15,580 nt of DNA from Phoronis ovalis (Eukaryota; Phoronida; Phoronidae), in NCBI GenBank assembly GCA_028565635.1, contig JAOXYB010027202.1, positions 1 to 15,580 on the forward strand, given 5' to 3'. Numbering within the stretch: position 1 is the stretch's first letter; the number at the start of each line of letters is the position of its first letter. The notes below the pieces were generated by a model. That model did not search any database. It saw nothing but the letters and a program-made list of their open reading frames with translations, and was not told the DNA's origin. Made by a program: the position numbers and the translations under genes. Below are positions 8,001-15,580 of this stretch, piece by piece.

Positions 8001-11000
8001 ATATTTGTCTCTGTAGATGTGCACCTCACAGTTATCTAGGGCAATCAGTATAGCTTTGAACCCTTTTATTTTATAGTCCATTGTTTCTAAGGTAGTGACA
8101 GAGCCAGGAAGCTTGATGGTCCATATTTTTTTGCCCTAACAAAATATCAATATGCTCTTTGAGACCATGACTGAGACTATAAAAAAATCAGCAGTCATAT
8201 TTGAATCAGAATCTGCAGATATTCTACTTTTAATGTTTAAATATGTTGGTAGACTAAGTATACAACTAGCTGCAAGCAAGAACAATTCAAAATGTTTGCA
8301 TACTTTTTTGTTTCTCTGTTCAGGTAGCATTACCTAGTTTTGTCTATTCAGTTTCCTCTTTCCTTATTTGAATATTGGCTTTTAAATAAGGAACAAGGAA
8401 CTTTTTCCCTTCTGCTTATATGATTCAGGATTTCAATAAAGAAAAGAGAACCCTAGTACACAGGACTTGAGAACTAAAATTTCAATTTCTTGTACAGACT
8501 TTGATAACTCCAATTGGATCTTGCATACGGAAATGGTTCCTTTTTCGTTATTCAGCTCAAAATTAGGGTTTTCAAGACTCAAACTAGGATTCTCTTTTCT
8601 TTTTTGAAATCTTCCTTATTCAATAAGGAAAAAAGAAAAAAGACTCACTATTAAGTAACTTACATGTAATTGTCATACAGGAACCCATTTTAATTACCTT
8701 TGTTGAATAACATTGCAATGTTTCATCCATACAACCCACTATGATGTTCTTATTCATTCTCTCCAAACCAACAATTTGCGAGTTAACTTGAAAGCACAGT
8801 TTACCTGCCTTGGCCCCTCTGAAAATGACATACTTTTAAAATTTACATAAAATTCAGAGATTTCTTTAGATTTTGAAGTGATCTGAAAGAGGAATGATTT
8901 ATGATAGAGGTGACACAAATAAGGAGATTTTTATTTATTAATACATATCAAAAACTAAGTCTTATCTTTGAAAAAGCCTTTAGCCTCCAATATGACAAAG
9001 TTAATTGCAAGTAAGCACACATTTCCATCCCTGAGGGTATAATAGGCTTCATAAAATAAACACAGAAGCTGTTTATAGTTCTGTAGAGGTTTTATAACTT
9101 GAGACTTAGAATGTCAAGTCACTCTAATGCTTATTCTAAATTTTAGTCGAAATACCAGGAAATAATATTCCGCTACGTATACTGTATGATATTACGTAGA
9201 TGCTATAAAAAGAAAACTAAATGTACCTACCTTTTAGTTGTATACACACACCCATTTCTACACGCTACAATGATTCTATATTCAACATCAAACAGTCCAG
9301 AAACACTGAGAAACACCGGTACACTTGGCAAAGACATCTAGGCAGAATAAGAAAAAATAATGTACATATTTAATCCATCACATGAGAACATTGTAATATC
9401 TACGATGTCATGCATGACCAGACTTGCCTAATTCAAAGGATGCCAGTGAATATCCTTAAATGGAACTCATCTTATCATTAACAAGCAACTGCTACTAAAA
9501 CAGTATAGTATATAACTGAGCTTTGACGGACTTAAGCTGTTCTAGTAAAAATTGTTATTTTATTTCTAAAGATTATCTTTCACAGTTTGAAAATTATTTT
9601 TCACAACTACCAAAAAAATATGGATTACAAAAATATTTTAGCATCTGAAAGTAATTTAAAATCCAACAATAGCAAATGAACAGTGTCTTACTAGCTTTGT
9701 ACACATTAGTATAAAAATATTTTAAGTTGAACTTTAACAAAAGGTGCTTACCATTGCCAACACTGTGAAGGCTTCAGGATCCAAAATATAAATAGATTGG
9801 CTTTCTGTCCCTAGGACTAGACAACTGACAGCATCATCTTCAGACATGGTCTTCTTTAATGTACTTAAACAAGTGATCACAGTCTAAAAATAAAGTGCAA
9901 ATGGTAACGAGTAAATCAGTAGCAGATTTGGTTGGACAAAGGAAAATTTTAAAGTTGTAAAAAATGCAACAATTAGACAATTCTTATTTGCCTTTGGTAA
10001 TCATGGTGGATTTTCCACTGATGATAACAATGTTAAAATTATTCAAAGTATAATTGTTTGCCTGCAACTAGTTTGTAGGAGTCGTAACAACCCACATCAA
10101 TTCAAATTCTGAAAGCTAAATGTGTATAATTATCAGTTGTACAGCAAACAAGTGTCTCCTCTCATTGACTAATGTAGCAGAATTTAGTCGCTTGCTCTTT
10201 AAAGTTAATTTCAAATTCAAAGCACAGTTGCCTGCTAAAAGAGATGCTAAAAAACTTCTTGATATGTATATGATTCATGTAAATTAGATACTAATAATAA
10301 TTTTCAAAGTTGGCCACCAGTGAGGGCCAATGAGAGTTATTATAGTTGTTTGCTTGTAATGCTTGTAAAAATTCTACAATATGAAAGTTTAAAGTTTAAA
10401 TTTATTTATTGTTTATATAGTAAATGCTAGATTAGCAAACACATTTTCCAACTGATCTCAAGTTCTCTCTGAAGGAGAAAGAGAATTGAAATTCAAACTA
10501 CAAATTATTTCGGTGAACAATTATTTATTGCAAATGTAAGTACCCAGCCCTATACTTGTTATATTGATGGAAACAACATATTTTTTCATCTTTGTGAATA
10601 CCCTGTGCAAAAATGCCTTCTAAAGGAATCCTATCACAAGGCGGTTACCTGTCTTTTAAGCTGTGCATGCTTGTGTACGTTAGCAAAGTTTGCTAGATCA
10701 GCCGGATCCAGTTGCAGAAACTTTAACGACCTTACTGTAAGTGGCACACCTTCACACCTGTTGGACAGATTAAATTTAAATGTGTAAATATGCATAGTAT
10801 TAATTAATAAGTTTGTCTCATTTCAATGGAGATTAATAATCTCTTTATTTAATATTTACAAATGAACTCATAAAAGTACTAAAAAATCACCCGCACATCC
10901 AAGAACATGTCTACTAAATTGTGATTATATACCATACACAGTGTTTAAGAAAAGATGCAGCAGTTATCACATCTTTTCTAAGTAAATACTATATAATATA

Positions 11001-14000
11001 GCTAAGCTGGTGACATAATACTTTACAAACCTCATTCCATCTAGCATTTCTCTCAACACCATGACATCAATTTTGTCCTGCAATAATAAAGGAAACTTTA
11101 ACACTTAGTCTAGTATTTATTTACTTCCACAGAATACACAAAGATATAAACATTTAAATATTGATATGATGATTTGATGTCTCATATAAAATACATGCTT
11201 GAATTCTTCAAAAGAAATTGAAGTTATTTATGTTAGTAAATTTTTGTGTTATCATCCTGTTTTATCTGTCACAGGGCTGATGAAAAGCTCAGTCAAGTAA
11301 CTCTGCCAGCCTGCTCAAGTAGTACATTGGACAAAGATCCTTCTAAGTGCATGCAGAAAATAGTCTCCACCCAACTAATGAGTATGCACTAATCGTTGAT
11401 CTACAGTTTGTCTATGCTCTTATACCCTCATAACTATTTATATTTATTTATTAAAAAAATATAGTCCTACAGATCTTACATTTTTAGCCTGATTCCATAG
11501 ATCATTCTCCACTGCATTAATTTCAAGAGACGGAAGTGTAAACTTAAAATAGGGTCTCAGATTCTTATAAATATAAATATATGGTCCTGATGCAACGGCC
11601 ACAGCTGAAAATGTAAAATAAGATAGAATAAGCAATCAGATATGGAGGAGAAAAATGTAGTCTACAAATGGAGCTTTTAACACTTTCACAACACCTTTAA
11701 TAAGTTTGCCAAACTTTACTTATAATTATTTATTCAAAAACGGTTGAAAAAGAATGTTTATCAGAATCATAAAAATAATTTACATTTATGACATGAACAT
11801 TAGATTATTCTCTAAATATTGAGATGACAAATTTTCTTCAGAAAGAAGTTTCTTTAGTCATATATAACCACCACTGATACCTGGAGTTCTAGGTTCATTC
11901 TGATCCATGTAAAAAGTAACAACTCCTGTTGGTAAATCAATAATAGTGTTCTCACTGACAACATTTGTGCCTGAAAAAAAACAGCATAAATGTACAGAAA
12001 GCCTTTAAAACAAACAAAAAACTATAATAATAAATAATAGACAACTACAGAACATACTGTGAAGTGTGATACTAACTACCATAGCTTTTGACACCATAAT
12101 GGGATTTTCATCAGTGAATGCGACCTCTATGGACATGGGATAATGACTGCTCTTTTGATGGCGTTGAAAGCTATGGTAGTCAATATGTTCAAAAGTTGAT
12201 CAAATAATTTCATCATGTTGGTAATATAATTACTCCATAATTAAATTATTTCTGACACAAGCAAATAAATAACAGTATCATGTTACACATGATGTTTCAT
12301 CTTCTCTCAGAAGACTTCATCAGACCAGTGTACATATTGTTATGTATTTGGTTGTGTTAGAAGTATTATAATTAAGAAATATACTCTGTAGTTGACTAAT
12401 ATTTATTTATGTTGAACTTTAGAATATTCCCCAGTAAAATATATTATTTAATAATTAATTGACGTCACCTATGCTAAATTCCATTTTTTCCTTAAATTTA
12501 ACCATTATATATTTGATCTGCTAAGCAATGGTGACTATTCCTAGAAATCAGAACACTATTACACTTCCTTTTGGCAAACATTGGAAAATTACACCAACCA
12601 CGTGTTATTCAAAAGTGAACAGGCACATTTGCTGGTGTTTTGCTGGTAATCAATCCAAAAGGATCCTATTGAGTACATAATGTTATAATTATGGAAATAG
12701 ATACAAAATATTAAAAATGACAGAAGCTCACACCTGATCTTTCATATTTAATTGAATCAAGATCACATGTCACCATAGGAACAGAAAAATGAATGAGTAT
12801 TTAATGAAATAAAAATTGCAAGTAAAAATGGCTGGCAGTATAAAAAAACTTAATTCTATATTATAATTGTGAACAAAGAAATCAATCAATTCAAGATTAA
12901 TTTACTGCAAGCATTATAAAAAGATTAACTTTAAGTAGAAAAACTTAAGTCTTTAAAAATTCTTCTTTTTCAGCAAGAAAGTGGCTCTAATCTTTAAGTG
13001 CATGTTTACTAGATAAGTTCACAGAAGGGTTATCACAAAGTCTAATGGTTTTGTCTTTTTTTCTGTCACACATAGTGTGACACAATATGTGAAACAATGA
13101 AAAGCAAAAGGTGCAAAAATCTAAATTAATCTACTAAATAAATTAAGTATCTTGCTTGCACTTTGCATAAAAATGTTCATTCAACCATAGGTTATTTAAA
13201 ACAGTTGAATAGACATATTTCAATTTCACAACTTTCGTTGAATTGCTTCTTGATGTCATAATACAACATTCTATAATACAAAAGCACAATTTACAATCGG
13301 AACTGGAACAATTTATAGCTGCAGTGCAAATTGATGAACTGAACAAAAATGAAGCTCAAATGATCAATTCAGCCACAGAAAAAAAATCAATGCCTTCAGA
13401 TAATCCCCTGCAAATCTTTAAAGCATGTATAGCACTGACCTTTATAGACTTTAAGTTTCATGTTATAAGTTCCAGTGCCCAAGTCGGCAATGATGAGCTT
13501 ATGCTCGCCATCTGCATTGATATCACCCAAGCTCATACACTGTGTCAATGTATATAGCGAGGAAACCGGATCATAGTGGGCATTTAACCATTTGCTGTTT
13601 CCATCATTACTGAAATAAAAAAGAATATATTTAATGTAAAAAAAAACACACAGTAAGAGTCAATTGTTCTTCAATTAATATGCAATTCGGATAAATCTGC
13701 TTCTTCTTTTTGATTTTTTTTCACAAAAGTTAACCAAATGATGAAATACACAGTCACTGTATTAAAACCAACCTTATTGTGAAAACACATATTAGCCAAA
13801 AGAGTTACGTTCTAAATGCAAATAATTATCCATTATATCAGCACAACAAGGAGATTGAAATAAGTTTATGCTGTTTATGTTTTCACTATATACTTTTTTC
13901 TAGACAACATCAACTTTTTATGGTATGTCATGACCAAAAAATGCCAAACAAGTGCAGGAAAATGAAAAGCAAAGCAAAACACCACATCCTGCTCAGTGTG

Positions 14001-15063
14001 GTATCACAAAAAAATATTTGTTATACACAAGCAATTCAATGTTAGATTCATGGGAATATGACTCCGGACAAACAGACATAACTAATATAATTAAAGCTTC
14101 CTTGGAACATGGGATAACTAAATCATACATATAGCTACTAGTGAAATTATTTTATTCACCTATTGGCTTTTAAAAAATTTACAAACAAATGCATAAAAAA
14201 ATACTGTATTGTCTCCAATAATTGCACCTCTGACAACTACACATAAATCAATAAAAGCCCCCTCTGTGATAATTTTAAGACCCTTGGAATTAATGCAGAG
14301 TAATACACTGTTGGGTTTTGAAAATAATACTTCTTCACATTTTCGTCAATAAGCTTGTCGGCACATAAAACGTAGTTTGAAAGAAATAAATTAAATGTGC
14401 TTCATTGTTTAATCACAAAATGTTTGCATTACAAAAAGCATTTCAGCTAAATAAGCCAATATATTGATAAGCTCGAAGTCTATAAAATCTTCTTCATGAT
14501 TCGCGAAAAAGGTTTGAAAACAATATTCATGCCAAGAGTACGAACATTAATCAATAGATGCTCCCCCTCTGATAACTGCCTCCTTAAAATATTTGACCCC
14601 TAGAAGCATTTTAAATAATCACCCAGGGCAATTATTTTGGTAATCAGGTACAAAACACCTTCTTATTTCAATAATCTCAAATTTAAAGATAGTTTGTTTA
14701 CTGTCCTTTAATCATGCAAGCGGCCTCCTAGAAAAATCCACTAGTTGTAATACTCATGCCTTAAAAAGTAGGTGACCGAAAAAACTTGTGGTACTATAAT
14801 TTTAAATCTCTTGAGCAGTATGGCACATTACAGGGAAATTTTGATAATTATGTTGTACTAGTAAATTTAAAATAGAAGATGTAAATTAAATACTAACATC
14901 CCCAAAACATAAATACTCCATACCTGTCGTAGTCATTTGTTAGCAGCCCCTTTTCTTTTGCAACATGCTGATCTAACCATCGCAAACATTGTACTTCATA
15001 TTTACTACTCCAAGTTTCTACACTAGCTTCTCTAGGAATTAACGGTTTTGTATTTGAGTTCAT
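4916..15063 (-). CDS. BBS1: BBS1, BBSome subunit (Bardet-Biedl syndrome 1 protein), complete, 15 coding exons
   Basis: Exons in transcript order: 15063-14924, 13609-13440, 11970-11881, 11604-11480, 11077-11031, 10757-10649, 9883-9752, 9337-9231, 8818-8698, 8135-7907, 7667-7509, 7133-7000, 6422-6288, 5738-5652, 5002-4916. All introns are GT-AG, every phase matches, and the total is 1872 nt (623 aa plus stop; human BBS1 is 593). BBS1 is a BBSome subunit. Its propeller is recruited to membranes by the GTPase ARL6/BBS3, and the complex moves membrane proteins in and out of cilia. Visible hallmarks are [10 protein letters not shown] (52 on), [60 protein letters not shown] and GISDTIK. The beta-propeller runs to about 430, with a helical insert at about 165-230; the last ~120 residues form the GAE/ear domain. 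Met420 aligns with human M390, the common disease site, and is intact. The start is the first ATG after an in-frame TAG at 15115-15117. Identity is very secure; exon 1 is less so. Confidence 0.97.
5652..5738 (-). CDS. BBS1: BBS1 exon 14
   Basis: Residues 567-595: [28 protein letters not shown], the ear domain. Exactly 29 codons. Acceptor TGTTTTGCAG, donor AAG|GTAAGA. Confidence 0.96.
6288..6422 (-). CDS. BBS1: BBS1 exon 13
   Basis: Residues 522-566: [18 protein letters not shown] and [13 protein letters not shown], the GAE/ear domain. Exactly 45 codons. Acceptor TTTATTTTCAG, donor CCG|GTGAGT. Confidence 0.96.
6818..6831 (-). promoter_or_regulatory. CTCF-like motif in BBS1 intron 12
   Basis: On the - strand this reads CCACTAGAGGTCGC, which fits the core CTCF consensus CCASYAGRKGGCR except for one T in place of G. 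It sits in a locally GC-richer patch and overlaps a short inverted repeat, ACCTC/GAGGT (6821-6835). The same word could be a conserved end of a short interspersed repeat. Function is inferred. Confidence 0.25.
7000..7133 (-). CDS. BBS1: BBS1 exon 12
   Basis: Residues 477-521: [20 protein letters not shown], the conserved helix, then EPIKLNAQ entering the ear domain. Acceptor ATATTTTTTAG, donor CAA|GTAAGC. Confidence 0.97.
7509..7667 (-). CDS. BBS1: BBS1 exon 11
   Basis: Residues 424-476: [40 protein letters not shown]. It covers the end of the propeller and the start of the linker. Acceptor TTAATTGTAG, donor GTTG|GTAATG. Confidence 0.97.
7907..8135 (-). CDS. BBS1: BBS1 exon 10
   Basis: Residues 348-423, the longest exon: [44 protein letters not shown]. 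The Met at 7917-7919 (residue 420) corresponds to human M390. Acceptor TTTTGTTAG, donor AGAG|GTAAGA. Confidence 0.97.
8351..8640. mobile_element. Long inverted-repeat (MITE-like / foldback) element in BBS1 intron 9
   Basis: Arms at 8429-8457 and 8583-8611 are inverted copies with 27 of 29 bases matching. Weaker similarity continues inward for about 25 bases, and outward to T-rich ends near 8351-8374 and 8617-8640. Each end also carries its own perfect hairpin: TTCCTTATTT (8360-8369) with its complement at 8384-8393, and TTCCTTATT (8612-8620) with 8622-8630. There is no coding capacity. No clear target-site duplication was found, so the exact boundaries are uncertain. Confidence 0.55.
8698..8818 (-). 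CDS. BBS1: BBS1 exon 9
   Basis: Residues 307-347, with [20 protein letters not shown] aligning to the vertebrate stretch [20 protein letters not shown]. Acceptor GTCATTTTCAG, donor AAAG|GTAATT. Confidence 0.93.
9231..9337 (-). CDS. BBS1: BBS1 exon 8
   Basis: Residues 272-306: [20 protein letters not shown] and VACRNGCVY, a propeller blade. Acceptor ATTCTGCCTAG, donor AAAAG|GTAGGT. Confidence 0.95.
9752..9883 (-). CDS. BBS1: BBS1 exon 7
   Basis: Residues 228-271: [25 protein letters not shown] and [10 protein letters not shown], a propeller blade. The exon is 44 whole codons. Acceptor TTATTTTTAG, donor ATG|GTAAGC. Confidence 0.96.
10649..10757 (-). CDS. BBS1: BBS1 exon 6
   Basis: Residues about 191-227, with [20 protein letters not shown] and a final LKRQ, aligning with the end of the helical insert. 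Acceptor CTGTCCAACAG, donor CAG|GTAACC. Confidence 0.94.
11031..11077 (-). CDS. BBS1: BBS1 exon 5 (47 nt)
   Basis: Residues 176-190, [15 protein letters not shown]. Matches the vertebrate segment DRIDPLTLKEMLESI in the helical insert of the propeller. Acceptor TATTATTGCAG, donor GAG|GTTTGT, a weak donor. Confidence 0.93.
11480..11604 (-). CDS. BBS1: BBS1 exon 4
   Basis: Residues 134-175, with [20 protein letters not shown] and DLWNQAKN, among the best conserved parts of the family. Acceptor TACATTTTCAG, donor AAT|GTAAGA. Confidence 0.96.
11881..11970 (-). CDS. BBS1: BBS1 exon 3
   Basis: Residues about 104-133, ending MDQNEPRTP, which matches MEQHEPRTP in vertebrate BBS1. Acceptor TTTTTTTTCAG, donor CCAG|GTATCA. 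Confidence 0.94.
12072..12183. mobile_element. Short MITE-like element with terminal inverted repeats and TA flanks
   Basis: Ends 12072-12097 and 12158-12183 are inverted repeats, 21 of 26 positions matching, with a 14-base perfect core (ACTACCATAGCTTT). The five mismatches are all transitions, as expected from decay of once-identical ends. TA lies immediately outside both ends (12070-12071 and 12184-12185), the target-site signature of Tc1/mariner-type transposition. The element is 112 bp and non-coding, so it would be non-autonomous. Confidence 0.6.
12769..12782. promoter_or_regulatory. X-box (RFX factor site) consensus match
   Basis: GTCACCATAGGAAC fits the ciliary-gene X-box GTHNYYATRRNAAC at every position. 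RFX factors such as DAF-19 drive BBS genes, including bbs-1 of C. elegans, through X-boxes, but usually just upstream of the start. Here it lies in intron 2, about 2.3 kb downstream of the start codon, so it would have to act as an intronic enhancer or alternative promoter. Confidence 0.4.
13064..13082. repeat. Perfect short palindrome
   Basis: TGTCACAC-ATA-GTGTGACA has 8-bp arms and a 3-base spacer. It contains GTGTGA/TCACAC, the core of T-box half sites, but the flanking bases of a full T-box site are absent. Confidence 0.3.
13440..13609 (-). CDS. BBS1: BBS1 exon 2
   Basis: Residues 47-103. Contains [16 protein letters not shown] and [19 protein letters not shown], the conserved start of the propeller. 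Acceptor TTTTATTTCAG, donor AAAG|GTCAGT. Confidence 0.95.
13610..14923 (-). other. BBS1 intron 1 (1314 nt)
   Basis: AT-rich. The part nearer exon 1 (about 14210-14770) carries degenerate repeat copies. Short open frames around 13779-14134 have no recognisable protein features. Confidence 0.55.
14224..14638 (+). repeat. Degenerate interspersed repeat, three copies of a CCTCTGATAA-type word
   Basis: Related words occur at 14224-14238 (GCACCTCTGACAACT), 14257-14272 (GCCCCCTCTGTGATAA) and 14560-14575 (GCTCCCCCTCTGATAA). The last is followed by a near-palindrome, AATAATCACCC-A-GGGCAATTATT, at 14616-14638. The pattern suggests an old dispersed non-coding repeat that has lost CpGs. No ORF belongs to it. 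Confidence 0.4.
14924..15063 (-). CDS. BBS1: BBS1 exon 1 (N-terminal extension)
   Basis: Encodes residues 1-46 and two bases of codon 47. It begins [10 protein letters not shown] and ends LLTNDYD, with donor ACAG|GTATGG. The AG overhang joins the T of exon 2 to give Ser in frame. This part shows no similarity I know to BBS1, so the exon rests on phase, the donor, the open frame and the lack of any Met in exon 2. A T-rich acceptor-like tract ending at 15093 means a 5' UTR intron is possible. Confidence 0.65.
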
Positions 15064-15580
15064 TATCGTATAATAAGTGTACAACACGAAACCTAACAAA
15101 CAAAAAATTGTGAACTAAAAAACATAGTGTTGTACACTATAAATTCACAATTTTACTATAATATCTAATGGTAATGTGTTATTTACTATGCCTTCAACAA
15201 AGACTTTGTTAAAACTTTCCCTATATCAGACAGAACAAAAAACTATAATTTCAAGCATCAAATCTTTACAGACTCTAAACACAAAATCCTTTCCACAAAT
15301 GTTAGTCATCTCATTCTATGAATTAGCTACATAAAACCCAATAAATCAATTGGTAATTGCAGAATATTATATAGAAATCCTGCATACTGTCTATGACAAT
15401 CAATCCCTTAATACCTTTTGATAAAACATAATATGAAGTGCTTTAACATAGGTGAAAAGGTGATTAAGCAGTTTTGATGAGGCGAACAGCTGCAAACTGA
15501 AAAAAAATGCTATACAGGATGTCATAAAATATATATATTTTTATATTGCGGTAATAGGAAGTCTTACTAAAGTAATATAT
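15064..15580 (-). other. BBS1 upstream region
   Basis: Should contain the BBS1 promoter or a 5' UTR intron. A T-rich tract ending in TTAG at 15093 looks like a splice acceptor, and an in-frame TAG lies at 15115-15117. I found no X-box, CpG island or TATA box clearly placed for BBS1, and no gene of another kind. Confidence 0.4.

Larger units (their letters stand above)
5003..11880 (-). other. BBS1 introns 3-14, overview
   Basis: Introns between the listed exons run from 196 nt (6999-7133 flank excepted) up to 765 nt. Those over 300 nt are 5003-5651, 5739-6287, 6423-6999, 7134-7508, 8136-8697, 8819-9230, 9338-9751, 9884-10648 and 11078-11479. Apart from the inverted-repeat element in 8136-8697, a CTCF-like motif and a 10-bp tandem duplication (AGGTTCAATA twice, 6125-6144), I see only AT-rich sequence. 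The inverted repeat TTGGCC/GGCCAA at 10310-10330 and the short open frames here show no coding signature. Confidence 0.6.
11971..13439 (-). other. BBS1 intron 2 (1469 nt)
   Basis: The longest intron. It holds the TA-flanked inverted-repeat element at 12072-12183, an X-box match at 12769-12782, a palindromic CRE (TGACGTCA) at 12460-12467 and a short palindrome at 13064-13082. No exon or ORF with a protein signature was found. Confidence 0.6.

Noticed and set aside
8136-8337. Open frames on both strands just beyond BBS1 exon 10
   Set aside because: They begin exactly at the intron edge and mirror each other on opposite strands. BBS1 homology stops at the acceptor at 8136-8137.
13779-14134. Two overlapping + strand open frames (88 and 60 codons)
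   Set aside because: They lie inside BBS1 intron 1, in competing frames, with composition typical of random AT-rich DNA.
15415-15496. Candidate 82-nt - strand exon between a TTTTTTTTCAG acceptor and an AAAAG|GTATTA donor upstream of BBS1
   Set aside because: An in-frame stop before BBS1 exon 1 (15115-15117) makes a coding extension unnecessary, the donor is weak, and the peptide has no recognisable feature. It could at most be a 5' UTR exon.

Overview
The window is nuclear DNA from an animal, probably an invertebrate. Genes are split by short-to-medium GT-AG introns, the sequence looks roughly two-thirds A+T, and one gene encodes the ciliary BBSome subunit BBS1. There are no bacterial operons, Shine-Dalgarno sites or organelle genes. 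I cannot name the phylum.

The layout is two complete convergent (tail-to-tail) genes. On the + strand, a two-exon gene (1777..1953 joined to 2151..4025) encodes a 683-residue protein that I do not recognise. It has a very basic N-terminus resembling an importin-beta-binding segment, a long coiled coil built from duplicated heptad blocks, and a C-terminal half made of about four diverged repeats, one carrying a Cys/His cluster. Its upstream region holds a dense cluster of CRE/ATF-type TGACG sites and a TATA-like box. A poly(A) signal follows at 4238.

On the - strand, bases 15063 down to 4916 hold a complete 15-coding-exon BBS1 gene, 623 codons plus stop. Every exon was placed by conserved protein sequence, consensus splice sites and matching reading phase. 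The only part with no visible homology is the N-terminal exon, which makes the protein about 30 residues longer than the human one.

The rest is intronic and flanking DNA. It holds two inverted-repeat elements that look like non-autonomous DNA transposons (12072-12183, and about 8351-8640). It also holds degenerate dispersed repeats (892-1051 and 14224-14638), a perfect match to the RFX X-box consensus in BBS1 intron 2, a CTCF-like motif in intron 12, and a small palindromic word that recurs three times. I found no tRNA, rRNA, CRISPR array, viral gene or transposase. The two genes have no evident functional link. The orphan coiled-coil gene is the best candidate for something undescribed.
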